Origin: Solwaraspora sp. WMMD792 | GTDB taxonomy: Bacteria; Actinomycetota; Actinomycetes; Mycobacteriales; Micromonosporaceae | DNA: 64,000 nt | Reading direction: 5' to 3' | Assembly: GCF_029626105.1 (NCBI RefSeq) | Contig: NZ_JARUBH010000009.1 | Location: 186,001-250,000 of the forward strand | Shown here: one piece after another, positions 1 to 8,241 of the stretch | How the letters are laid out: each line of letters begins with the position of its first letter | Position numbering within the stretch: position 1 is the stretch's first letter | Program-made: the position numbers and the translations under genes | The notes under the pieces: model-generated | Databases searched by the model: none | What the model saw: only the letters and a program-made list of their open reading frames with translations | What the model was told of the DNA's origin: nothing

Positions 1-2
1 GC

Positions 3-533
3 CAGCTGCTCGCCAGCGGGGTACGGGCGGCCGCCCTGCACGGCGGCAAGTCCCAGGGGCAGCGCAACCGCATCCTGGAGCAGTTCAAGACCGGTCAGGT
101 CACCGCGCTGGTCGCCACCGACGTCGCGGCCCGCGGCATCCACATCGACGACCTCGACCTGGTGCTCAACGTCGACCCGCCGGCGGACCACAAGGACTAC
201 CTGCACCGGGGCGGGCGTACCGCCAGGGCCGGTGCCGCCGGCGTGGTGGCCACCCTGGTCCTGCCCGAGCAGCGGCGGGACATGGACCGCCTGATGGCCG
301 CCGCGAAGATCCGTCCACAGCGCAGCTCGGTCGGCCCGGCGGACACGGAGCTGGCCCGGGTCACCGGCGCCCGCACCCCGTCCGGGGTGCCGGTCACGCT
401 GCCCACGCCGACCCGGGCCGCGGCGGCGAAGAACACTCCGGCCGGCACCGCCGGCGGCACCGGTACCGGTCGGCGCCCCGGGCGCCGTCCGGGCGGCCGG
501 CGTCGCCCGGCCCGCCGTCCGGCGGCCCGTTGA
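3..533 (+). CDS. DEAD-box ATP-dependent RNA helicase, C-terminal part (5' end outside window)
   Basis: The reading frame is open from base 3 and ends in TGA at 531-533, so only the last ~176 residues are present. They match the second RecA-like domain of DEAD-box helicases: HGGKSQGQRNRILEQFK is motif IVa, LVATDVAARGIHID is motif V and YLHRGGRTARAG is motif VI, whose arginines contact ATP. After the core comes a tail rich in Arg, Gly and Pro, ending in repeated GRRPGRRPGGRRR-like stretches, a typical RNA-binding extension of actinobacterial RhlE/DeaD-type helicases. The role is ATP-driven unwinding of RNA duplexes during ribosome assembly or mRNA decay, in the cytoplasm. The exact subfamily cannot be fixed without the N-terminus. 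Confidence 0.9.
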   Translation, partial: QLLASGVRAAALHGGKSQGQRNRILEQFKTGQVTALVATDVAARGIHIDDLDLVLNVDPPADHKDYLHRGGRTARAGAAGVVATLVLPEQRRDMDRLMAAAKIRPQRSSVGPADTELARVTGARTPSGVPVTLPTPTRAAAAKNTPAGTAGGTGTGRRPGRRPGGRRRPARRPAAR

Positions 534-615
534 CCGGCAGACCCGGATCAGGCCCGGACCGGGCCGGACCCCGATGCGGTCCGGCCCGACCGGGACCCGG
601 AGACGGTCCGGCCGG

Positions 616-2016
616 TCAGAGCCGTGGGCCGGTGCTGCCGGCCGGATAGTCACGTAGCGGTGTCCGACCCTGCGCCCAGCCGGCGAGCACCGGTTCGATG
701 ATCCGCCAGCTCTCCTCGGCCTCCTGCGCCTGGGCGCTGAGCCGGGTGTCACCTTCGATGATGGCCAGCAGCAGCTGCCCGTACGGGCTCGGTGCCTGCC
801 GGGCCAGTTCGGTGACCATCTCGACCGGCTCCAGTTCGAACGGGTCGCCGATGCCGTTGACGTTGAGCCGCAGCGACATCCGGTCCGGGTCGAGTTGCAG
901 CCGCAGCTCGTTGCACGGGCTGTTCCGGCCGGTGAAGATCGCGTGTGGCACGTCGGCGAACCGGATCACGATCTCGCGCCGGTCGGCGGCCAACGCCTTG
1001 CCGGTACGCAGCTTGAACGGCACTCCCGACCACCGCCAGTTGTCGATGTGGACGGTCAGTTCGGCGTACGTCTCGGTGTTTCGGGCCGGGTCGACCCCGG
1101 CGCCGTCGACGTAGCTGGCCACCTTCTGCTCGCCGCGCCGGCCCTGGACCACCCCGGCGGTGTACCGACCGCGTACCGTGCAGGCGGCCACGTCGGCGGC
1201 CCGGATCGGGCGGACCGCCCGCAGCACGTCCAGTTTGCGCACCGCCAGGTCGGCCGGGTCGACGGTCAGCGGCGGCTCCATCGCGACCAGGGTCAGCAGC
1301 TGCAGCAGATGGTTCTGCACCATGTCGCGCAGCGCGCCGGCGTGGTCGTAGTAGCTGGACCGACCTTCCGCGTCGACCGTCTCGTCGAAGACGATGTCGA
1401 CCCCGGTGATGTGCGTGTTGCTCCACAGCGGCTCCAGCACCCGGTTGGCGAACCGCAGCCCGAGCAGGTTCAGCACGGTCTGCTTGGCCAGGAAGTGGTC
1501 CACCCGGAACACCCGGTCGTCCGGCAGCACCTGGTGCAGCACCGTGTTCAGCCGCCGGGCGCTGGCCAGGTCCTCGCCGAACGGCTTCTCCACCACCAGC
1601 CGGATGCCGGCCGGCAGGTCGCAGCGGCCCAGCGCGATCGCGACCGGCTCGAACAACCGGTGCGGCAGGGCCAGGTAGACCACCACGGCGTCGTCGCCGT
1701 GACTGGCCCGCTCGCCGTTCCGGGCGATCCCCAGCGCCGTCGCCAGCACCTCCGGGTCGGTCACGTCACCGTGGACGTAGCTGGCCGTCTCGGCGAGTTC
1801 GCTGCGGGCCCGGCTCGCCACCTCGGGGGCGTGTTCGCGCAGCGCGGCGCTCACCCGGTGCCGGAAGCCACGGTCGTCGAGCTCGTCGCGGGCCACCCCG
1901 ATCAGTCGCATCCCGCCGGCCGGCCGGCCGAGCTCGCGCAGCTGGGCCAGGCCGGGCAACAGATAACGGGTGGTGAGGTCGCCGGTGGCGCCGAGCACGA
2001 TCACGTTCGCTGTCAC
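616..2016 (-). CDS. zwf: Glucose-6-phosphate dehydrogenase
   Basis: A 466-residue protein starting at a GTG that shares bases with the stop of the upstream GH15 gene (GTGA overlap), so the two are translationally coupled. The N-terminal Rossmann motif GATGDL (residues 9-14) binds NADP+. EKPFG (143-147) and RVDHFLAKQ (171-179) are the substrate-binding and catalytic motifs; His174 is the expected general base. The usual form of the second motif is RIDHYLGKE, so this is a divergent member of the family. The enzyme oxidises glucose 6-phosphate to 6-phosphogluconolactone and opens the oxidative pentose phosphate pathway. Pairing with a glucose-releasing GH15 enzyme suggests that sugar from trehalose or glucan is sent towards NADPH. 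Reading upstream past the GTG into the hydrolase gene is a frame shadow. Confidence 0.92.
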   Translation of the reverse strand: MTANVIVLGATGDLTTRYLLPGLAQLRELGRPAGGMRLIGVARDELDDRGFRHRVSAALREHAPEVASRARSELAETASYVHGDVTDPEVLATALGIARNGERASHGDDAVVVYLALPHRLFEPVAIALGRCDLPAGIRLVVEKPFGEDLASARRLNTVLHQVLPDDRVFRVDHFLAKQTVLNLLGLRFANRVLEPLWSNTHITGVDIVFDETVDAEGRSSYYDHAGALRDMVQNHLLQLLTLVAMEPPLTVDPADLAVRKLDVLRAVRPIRAADVAACTVRGRYTAGVVQGRRGEQKVASYVDGAGVDPARNTETYAELTVHIDNWRWSGVPFKLRTGKALAADRREIVIRFADVPHAIFTGRNSPCNELRLQLDPDRMSLRLNVNGIGDPFELEPVEMVTELARQAPSPYGQLLLAIIEGDTRLSAQAQEAEESWRIIEPVLAGWAQGRTPLRDYPAGSTGPRL

Positions 2017-3935
2017 GTCCGCATCCTTCCGTACCGGGCCAGGTTGACCGCGCTGCTGATCAGCCCGATGTGACTGAACGCCTGCGGGAAGTTTCCCAGG
2101 AAGGCGCCGGTCGCGGGGTCGATCTGCTCGGGCAGCAACCCGACGTGGTTCACTCGGCCGCAGAGCTGTTCGAACAGTTCCTGGGCCCGGTCCAGTTGGC
2201 CGCTGCCGGCCAGGTTGTCCACCCACCAGAAGGAGCAGAGCAGGAAGGCTCCCTCGCCGCCGCCGACCCCGTCCGGCGACTCGGCCGGCAGGTAGCGGTA
2301 GAGCAGGTCGCCGCCGGCGCCGAGGCGTTGCTGGACGGCGTCGACGGTGGCGACCATCCGGGGATCGGCGGGGTCGACCACCCGGCGCAGCGGCAGGGCG
2401 AGCAGGCTGGCGTCGACGGTGCCGGGCTGGCCGAGGTGCTCGGTGAAGTGCCCGTTGTCGTCGTCCCACGCCTCGGCCAGCAACGCCGAGCGGATCTCCT
2501 CGGCCGCCCGCCGCCACGGCTCGACCTCGTCGCGTCGGCCGGTGGCGGTCGCCAGCCGGGCCATCCGGTCCGCCGCCACCTGGCACATCGCCACCGAGTA
2601 GGTGAACGGGCGGCCCTCGTGGCGGATCTCCCAGATGCCGTGGTCCGGGGTACGCCAGTGCTGCAACGCCGAGCGGCCCAGCCGGGTCAGCCGGGACCAG
2701 CGCCGGTCGTCGACCGCACCGCCGGCCCGGGCCCACTGCCAGGCGCAGTCGAGGATCTCGCCGTACACGTCGTGCTGGATCTGATCGGCCGCCGCGTTGC
2801 CCCAGCGCACCGGCCGGGAACCGCGGTAGCCGGACAGGTCCGGGTCGATCCGTTCGGGGGCCGGCCGGGTGCCGTCCAGGGTGTAGAGCACGTGTGGTCG
2901 GCCGTCGCGGGTGCAGGCCTGCAGCACCCAGGACAGGAACGACTCGGCTTCGGCGGCCATCCCGATCCGGCGCAGCGCGTAGACGGTGTACGCGGCGTCG
3001 CGTACCCAGGTGAACCGGTAGTCCCAGTTGCGGCGGCCGCCGATCGCCTCCGGCAGCGACGACGTGGGGGCGGCGACCACCGCCCCGCTGTCGTGATCGT
3101 CGCAGAGCTTGAGCGTGATGGCGCTGCGGCGGACCAGGTCGGCGTGCCGGCCGGCGTAGTTGATCTGGCGGCTCCAGGTCCGCCAGGCCGCAGCGGTGCG
3201 GTCCAGCGCGGCGGCGAGCTGATCGGCGTCGCGGTGCCGGGTCGGACCCTGCGCCCAGCGCAGCACCAGGCCGAGCCGGTCGCCGGCGGTCAACCGGATC
3301 CGGCCGGCCAGCCGGTCCAGGCCGGGTACCGGCCGGCTGGCGGTCAGCCGCAGCCGGCCGCCGTCCCCGGCCAGGAACTCGATGCCGATCTCCTCGGCGG
3401 TGGGAGTGGTCCGCAGCCCGCCCCGGCCGGTCAGTCCGATCTCCAGGTCGACCGTGCCGTCGATGACGGTGACCAGGCGGCCCAGCTCGCCGCAGGCCGC
3501 CCCGAGCTCGGTGCCGAGCGGCCGGTCGCTGACCGGTCCGGCCCCGTCGGGCCGCCCGCCGGTCCCGTCGGCCGGCTCGTCCGCCGGCTCGCTGGACGCG
3601 GCGGTGATCAGCAACGCGTCGCGGATCTCCAGGCGTCCGGTGGCGGTGTGCAGTTCGGTACGCAGTACGGCGGTGTCCGGCAGGTACTCCTGCCGGACGG
3701 CGCGCAGGCCGGCCGGCCGCAGCGTCCAGGCACCGCCCCGTTCGGCGTCGAGCAGTGCCGCGAACAGCGCCGGGCCGTCGAATCTCGGCAGGCAGAGCCA
3801 CCGTACGGTGCCGTCCACGCCGACCAGCGCGGCGGTCTGGCCGTCGCCGATCAGGCCGTGGTCGGCGATGGCCGGATAGCCGTCGGTGAGTTCGGGCACT
3901 GGCAGCGCTTTGATCTCCGCCAGATGGTCCGTCAC
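2013..3935 (-). CDS. Glycoside hydrolase family 15 (glucoamylase/trehalase type)
   Basis: A 640-residue protein starting at GTG with a good ribosome site (GGAGGAG) about 7 bases upstream. The N-terminal beta-sandwich is followed by an (alpha/alpha)6 barrel. RNWDYRFTWVRDA, GIWEIRHEGRPF (containing the proposed catalytic acid) and GGGEGAFLLCSFWWVDN (containing the proposed base) are GH15 hallmarks. No signal peptide is visible, so the enzyme is cytoplasmic. The family releases glucose from alpha-glucans, or from trehalose as in mycobacterial GH15 trehalases of about the same length (about 640 residues). Sequence alone does not separate these activities. The gene is first in an operon with zwf, overlapping it by four bases, which fits supply of glucose for phosphorylation and oxidation. 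Confidence 0.9.
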   Translation of the reverse strand: MTDHLAEIKALPVPELTDGYPAIADHGLIGDGQTAALVGVDGTVRWLCLPRFDGPALFAALLDAERGGAWTLRPAGLRAVRQEYLPDTAVLRTELHTATGRLEIRDALLITAASSEPADEPADGTGGRPDGAGPVSDRPLGTELGAACGELGRLVTVIDGTVDLEIGLTGRGGLRTTPTAEEIGIEFLAGDGGRLRLTASRPVPGLDRLAGRIRLTAGDRLGLVLRWAQGPTRHRDADQLAAALDRTAAAWRTWSRQINYAGRHADLVRRSAITLKLCDDHDSGAVVAAPTSSLPEAIGGRRNWDYRFTWVRDAAYTVYALRRIGMAAEAESFLSWVLQACTRDGRPHVLYTLDGTRPAPERIDPDLSGYRGSRPVRWGNAAADQIQHDVYGEILDCAWQWARAGGAVDDRRWSRLTRLGRSALQHWRTPDHGIWEIRHEGRPFTYSVAMCQVAADRMARLATATGRRDEVEPWRRAAEEIRSALLAEAWDDDNGHFTEHLGQPGTVDASLLALPLRRVVDPADPRMVATVDAVQQRLGAGGDLLYRYLPAESPDGVGGGEGAFLLCSFWWVDNLAGSGQLDRAQELFEQLCGRVNHVGLLPEQIDPATGAFLGNFPQAFSHIGLISSAVNLARYGRMRT

Positions 3936-4302
3936 TGGTGTCTCCTCCGCATGGTGGGTCCGTCCGGCACCACTCTCCCCGGTGAGCCGTGGTGCCGACA
4001 GGCATGTGGGTCCCTCTACCCGGTGCCGGACCGGTTGACGCCTGCGACGGAGCCGGTAGCCGCGCCGTCCGCCGTCCGTTCGTCGTCGCGGCCGGCCGTA
4101 CGTTCTAGCGGAGCCGCCGGTGTCGACGGACAGTGACGCCCGTACGGATGAGCAGGGTCGTCCGTACGGGCGGCGGCATCCGCGAGACATCCACGCTTTT
4201 CGTCCGATGGCTGACTGCACGTCGCGCCCGCCGCCGGGATCCTTTCCGTGGCGGACGAGGCACGGCCGCCGGGACGCCCCCGGGCAGAGAGGTCGGGTGG
4301 AG
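3936..4302. other. Divergent intergenic region with 11-bp inverted repeat
   Basis: This gap separates the leftward GH15-zwf operon from the rightward small membrane protein gene. It holds a perfect 11-bp inverted repeat (arms 4138-4148 and 4161-4171, 12-bp spacer). Each arm carries the palindrome CCGTACGG, and the two copies lie 22 bp apart, about two helical turns. That arrangement fits a dimeric repressor or activator site, or a hairpin in RNA. A TTGACG at 4035-4040 is a possible -35 element for the rightward direction, but no convincing -10 accompanies it. Confidence 0.4.
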
Positions 4303-4500
4303 ATGACAGCCGAGACCAGCGCGACGAGGGAGATCCTGCTCGTCGTCGGCGTCGCGATGCTCGGCGTGCTGCTGGCCCTGGCCTCTGTCGTCACTCCCTG
4401 GTACACCGGTCCGACCGCCGGCGCCGGGCCGGTCGTCGTCGAACTGCACGCACCCGACCCGCCGGTACGGTCCACCGACATCGAAGCGGCCCCGCGCTGA
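4303..4500 (+). CDS. Small single-pass membrane protein
   Basis: A 65-residue protein with a charged N-terminus, one hydrophobic helix (ILLVVGVAMLGVLLALASVV, residues about 11-30) and a short Pro/Glu-rich tail ending EAAPR. An alternative GTG start lies two codons upstream at 4297 with AGAGAGG four bases before it. No family was recognised. It lies 60 bases upstream of another membrane-anchored protein gene in the same orientation, so the two may be co-transcribed. Longer extension to 4120 is possible but lacks a ribosome site, and its composition looks non-coding. The function is unknown. Confidence 0.55.
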   Translation: MTAETSATREILLVVGVAMLGVLLALASVVTPWYTGPTAGAGPVVVELHAPDPPVRSTDIEAAPR

Positions 4501-4560
4501 TCCACCGGACCGGTCGGGGCGCTGCCGGTTTTCCCGCCGTCGAGTGCTTCACTAGGAGAG

Positions 4561-5508
4561 ATGTCTGCTCCGCTGCCGTCTGACCGGTCAACGTCCGGGA
4601 CCGCCGTGGACTGGTCCGCCGGGCCGGTCACCCGGTCTGGCCGCCCGTACCCGGCCGCCGGTGCCGGTGCGGGCCCACCGGCCGGGCCGCCGACCGGCCC
4701 GGGTGCCGGGGGGTCGGGGCCACCGCCGACCGACCCACGGCGCGGCGGCCGGGACGGGGTACGACTGTGGTGGTTCGGCGGTGCCGCCGCCGTGGTGCTC
4801 GCCGGTGGACTGGTCGCCGTGCTGGTGCTGGTGCTCAGCGGCAACCCGGACCCGTTCGGCAGCCCGGACCCGCCGCCGGATGTCCGGCCGCCGCTGGCCC
4901 AGCTCTGCCCCGGCCCCAGTGGCGGACCGGGCGGGCAACCCTCGCCGGCCGACCCGACGCCGGCTCCCGCGCTGCCCGAACCGACCGGGCCGCGTACCGT
5001 CGACCCGGACGCCGGCATCTCGTACACCGAGTACGGCGAACCGTGGCGGCCGTGGTCGACGGTGTGGAACGCCGGGGCGCTGCAGGTGCCGTACAAAGTG
5101 GGGCAGCACTTTGTGACCGAGGCGGACTACAACGGGTTCAGCGACTACCACGCCTCGATCCTGTCCGCCGCCGTGCCGGCCGCCGACAACGACGCGCTCT
5201 CCCTCGACCTGGAGTGCGTCGGCCGGCAGGTGGCCGCCGACGTCCGTGCCGAGTACTACCCGCAGCCCAACCGGATGGACCTGATCCGCGACGAGCGGAC
5301 CCCGATCGGTGGGCGACCCGCCTGGCTTACCGTGTTCCGGCTGCACTTCACCCAGCCCGGCCTGCAGGCCACCGACGAACTGGTGGCGGTCGCCTGTATC
5401 GACGTCGGACGCCCGACCGCCGCGGTGCTGTTCGTCTCCATTCCCGGCACCCACCGCCAGCTCGACTGGGTGGTCGACGACCTGTACGCATCCGTACGCG
5501 TCGAATGA
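4561..5508 (+). CDS. Membrane-anchored protein with Pro/Gly-rich cytoplasmic N-terminus
   Basis: A 315-residue protein with an ideal ribosome site (TAGGAGAG directly before the ATG). Residues 1-65 are Pro, Gly and Ala rich and disordered. A single transmembrane helix follows (VVLAGGLVAVLVLVLSG, about 79-95), then a Pro-rich linker and an extracellular domain of about 180 residues. That domain contains the conserved-looking stretch YTEYGEPWRPWSTVW and ends with a short helix (LDWVVDDLYASVRV). The architecture is common in actinobacteria and usually annotated as hypothetical. No enzyme motif was seen. It precedes the M16 peptidase pair by 46 bases; a functional link is possible but unproven. 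Confidence 0.75.
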   Translation: MSAPLPSDRSTSGTAVDWSAGPVTRSGRPYPAAGAGAGPPAGPPTGPGAGGSGPPPTDPRRGGRDGVRLWWFGGAAAVVLAGGLVAVLVLVLSGNPDPFGSPDPPPDVRPPLAQLCPGPSGGPGGQPSPADPTPAPALPEPTGPRTVDPDAGISYTEYGEPWRPWSTVWNAGALQVPYKVGQHFVTEADYNGFSDYHASILSAAVPAADNDALSLDLECVGRQVAADVRAEYYPQPNRMDLIRDERTPIGGRPAWLTVFRLHFTQPGLQATDELVAVACIDVGRPTAAVLFVSIPGTHRQLDWVVDDLYASVRVE

Positions 5509-5554
5509 TCCGGCGGTGCGCCGAGGACTGTCGACGACAGGTTAGGGTCGGTGC

Positions 5555-6862
5555 GTGGCGCGTACAGTGCGGATCCCGGCGACCGCGTACCCGGTGGAGC
5601 GGTTCACCCTCCCCAACGGCCTGCGGGTGGTCCTGGCGCCCGACCGCAGCGCGCCGGTGGTCGGCGTCGCGGTCGTCTACGACGTCGGGATCCGGTCCGA
5701 GCCGCCGGGGCGTACCGGGTTCGCGCACCTGTTCGAGCATCTGATGTTCCAGGGTTCGGCGAACCTGGAGAAGCTGGCGCACTTCCGCCACGTGCAGGGC
5801 TCCGGCGGCACCTTCAACGGCAGCACCCACCTGGACTACACCGACTACTACGAGGTGCTGCCGAGCAACGCGTTGGAGCGGGCGCTGTTCCTGGAGGCCG
5901 ACCGGATGCGCGGTCCGCAGTTGACCGAGGAGAACCTGCGCAACCAGGTCGACGTGGTCAAGGAGGAGATCCGGGTCAACGTGCTCAACCGGCCGTACGG
6001 CGGATTTCCCTGGCTGCGGCTGCCGCCGGTGCTGTTCGACACCTTCCCCAACGCGCACGACGGCTACGGTTCCTTCGAGGATCTGGACAGCGCCACCGTC
6101 GGGGAGGCGGCCGAGTTCTTCACCCGCTACTACGCCAGCGGCAACGCGGTGCTCGCCGTGGCCGGTGACTTCGACGTCACCGCCGCGACCGGCCTGATCG
6201 AGCGGCACTTCGGGGACGTCCCGGCCCGGCCGGCGCCGGCCCGTCCCAGCTTCGCCGAGCCGGACCTGACCACCGAGCGGCGCACCACGTACCCCGATCC
6301 GCTGGCTCCGCTGCCGGCGGTGGCCGCCGCCTGGCGGGTGCCGGACCCGGTCGACGACCTGGCCGGCTACCTGCCGTACGTGGTGCTCGCCGAGGTGCTC
6401 ACCGATGGTGACGCGGCCCGGCTGGTGGAGCGGCTGGTGCGTGGCGACCGTACGGTGACCAGCCTCGGCGGCTACCTGTCGTTCGAGGGGGAGCCGTTCG
6501 ACGTACGGGACCCGTCGGCGTTGGTCCTGCAGGCGCACCTGCCGCCCGGCGGCGACGTCGACAAGGTGCTCGGCGCGGTCGACGAGGAGCTCGACCGGCT
6601 CGCCGTCGACGGCTTCGCCCGGGGCGAACTGGCCCGGGTGCAGGCCCGGATGGCCACCCACCTGCTGCGCGACACCGACGCGGTGCTCGGCCGAGGGCTG
6701 CGGATGGCGGTGCTGGAGCAGCAGCGGGGCACCCCCGAGCTGCTCAACGAGTTGCCGCGGATGCTCGGCACGGTCACCGAGGCGCAGGTCCGTGCGGCCG
6801 CCGCCACCCTGCGCCCGCACCGCCGCGCCACGATCGAGGTCGTCCCCGGAGGAGCCCAGTGA
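5555..6862 (+). CDS. M16 family zinc metallopeptidase (catalytic subunit)
   Basis: A 435-residue protein that carries the inverted zinc motif HLFEH (residues 58-62), with the third ligand expected in the downstream helix ENLRNQVDVVKEEI. This is the pattern of pitrilysin/insulinase-type peptidases related to the mitochondrial processing peptidase. No signal peptide is visible. The GTG start lies six bases after TAGGGT (5543-5548), so the mRNA is probably leaderless. The next gene, which lacks the zinc motif, begins inside its stop codon. The M16B subfamily works as such an active/inactive heterodimer, which degrades or processes peptides inside a closed chamber. Substrates here are unknown. 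Confidence 0.9.
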   Translation: MARTVRIPATAYPVERFTLPNGLRVVLAPDRSAPVVGVAVVYDVGIRSEPPGRTGFAHLFEHLMFQGSANLEKLAHFRHVQGSGGTFNGSTHLDYTDYYEVLPSNALERALFLEADRMRGPQLTEENLRNQVDVVKEEIRVNVLNRPYGGFPWLRLPPVLFDTFPNAHDGYGSFEDLDSATVGEAAEFFTRYYASGNAVLAVAGDFDVTAATGLIERHFGDVPARPAPARPSFAEPDLTTERRTTYPDPLAPLPAVAAAWRVPDPVDDLAGYLPYVVLAEVLTDGDAARLVERLVRGDRTVTSLGGYLSFEGEPFDVRDPSALVLQAHLPPGGDVDKVLGAVDEELDRLAVDGFARGELARVQARMATHLLRDTDAVLGRGLRMAVLEQQRGTPELLNELPRMLGTVTEAQVRAAAATLRPHRRATIEVVPGGAQ

Positions 6863-8241
6863 CCGCCGCCCCCGCCCGGAGGCCGTTGCCGCCGCTCGGA
6901 CCGACCCGTCGACCGCCGTTGCCCAAGGTGGCCGAGCGGACGCTGGACAACGGGCTGCGGGTGATCGCCATCCGCCGGCCGTCGGTGCCGCTGGTCGAGA
7001 TCCGGCTCTGGGTGCCGTTCGCGCGGGCCCCGCTGGCCAGGGCGACGGTGCTGTCGCAGACCCTGTTCTCCGGCACCGTCGACCGGTCCGGCGTGGAGTT
7101 GGCGGCCGAGCTGCAGGCGGTCGGCGGCGGTCTGTCCGCCGGGGTGGACGCCGACCGGCTGCTGGTCGCCGGTGCCGGGCTGGTCACCGGGCTGCGGCGG
7201 ATGCTCGAACTGCTCGGCGAGGTGCTGACCGGGGCGACGTACCCGGCCGGCGAGGTGGCCATCGAGCGGGCCCGGCTGGCCGACCGGATCCAGGTGGCGC
7301 TGAGTCAGCCGGCGCACCTGGCCCGCGCCGCGCTGTCCCGGCGGATGTACGGTCGGCACCCGTACGCCGAATCGGTGCCCGGGGTGGACCAGGTCCGCTC
7401 CGTCCGGCCGGCCGGGCTGCGCGCTCTGCACGCCGACCGGGTCCGGCCGACCGGGGCGCACCTGGTGCTGGTCGGCGACGTGTCACCTGCCCGGGCGTTG
7501 GACACCGCCGAGCAGGTGCTCGGTGGCTGGCCGGCCGGTGGCCGGCAGTTGACGCTGCCGGCGGCGCCCGCGCCGCGTCCGGCCCCGTTGCTGCTGGTCG
7601 ACCGGCCCGGGTCGGTACAGTCGTCGATGCGGATCGCGTTGCCGGCGGTGGACCGGCGGCACCCGGACCACGCCGCCCTGCAGCTGGCCAACATGGTGTT
7701 CGGCGGCTACTTCTCGTCCCGCTGGGTAGAGAACATCCGCGAGGACAAGGGCTACAGCTACGGCCCGTACTCGATGGTCGAACACTCGGTGGCCGGATCG
7801 GCGCTGATGCTCGCCGCCGACGTGGCGACCGAGGTGACCGCGCCCGCGTTGCTGGAGACCCTGCACGAGCTGGGCCGACTCGCGGTGCTGCCGCCCGACG
7901 TCGACGAGCTCGAACAGGCCCGGCAGTACGCGGTCGGCAGCCTGCAGCTGGGCATGTCGACGCAGGCCGGGTTGGCCGGGCTGGCCAGCACCTACGCCGG
8001 GTTCGGCCTGCCGTTGGAGTTTCTCGCCGAGCACACCGCGCGGCTTGCCTCGGCGACCCGCGACGAGGTGGCGGCCGCCGCGACCCGCTACCTGGCGCCG
8101 GCGCTGACGATGGGGGTGGTGCTCGGCGACGTCGCGCGGATCGCCGGTCCGGTCGCCGCGTTGACCGAGGTCGAAACGTCCGACGCGTCGGCCACCGGCG
8201 TGGTCGGGCCTGGTGCGGCAGTGCCCGATGCCGCCGGGTGA
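6859..8241 (+). CDS. M16 family peptidase-like protein (non-catalytic partner)
   Basis: A 460-residue M16 fold protein starting at a GTG that overlaps the stop of the preceding gene by four bases (GTGA). It lacks the HxxEH motif: the corresponding helix reads RATVLSQTLFSG. It keeps the C-terminal substrate-binding signature SRWVENIREDKGYSYGPY, whose Arg and Tyr are conserved in M16 partner subunits. It should therefore pair with the active subunit encoded just upstream and supply substrate binding. Its 3' end overlaps the start of the nudC-like gene, so the three genes probably form one transcription unit. Confidence 0.88.
   Translation: MTAAPARRPLPPLGPTRRPPLPKVAERTLDNGLRVIAIRRPSVPLVEIRLWVPFARAPLARATVLSQTLFSGTVDRSGVELAAELQAVGGGLSAGVDADRLLVAGAGLVTGLRRMLELLGEVLTGATYPAGEVAIERARLADRIQVALSQPAHLARAALSRRMYGRHPYAESVPGVDQVRSVRPAGLRALHADRVRPTGAHLVLVGDVSPARALDTAEQVLGGWPAGGRQLTLPAAPAPRPAPLLLVDRPGSVQSSMRIALPAVDRRHPDHAALQLANMVFGGYFSSRWVENIREDKGYSYGPYSMVEHSVAGSALMLAADVATEVTAPALLETLHELGRLAVLPPDVDELEQARQYAVGSLQLGMSTQAGLAGLASTYAGFGLPLEFLAEHTARLASATRDEVAAAATRYLAPALTMGVVLGDVARIAGPVAALTEVETSDASATGVVGPGAAVPDAAG

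Noticed and set aside
2017-4005. Open frame extending the zwf gene upstream through the whole GH15 gene
   Set aside because: It is the out-of-frame shadow of the GH15 coding sequence; the protein is low-complexity Arg/Pro/Gly, and the GTGA overlap marks the real zwf start.
2070-4136. 688-codon frame antisense to the GH15 gene
   Set aside because: No recognisable domain, biased composition, and it lies fully over a well-supported gene.
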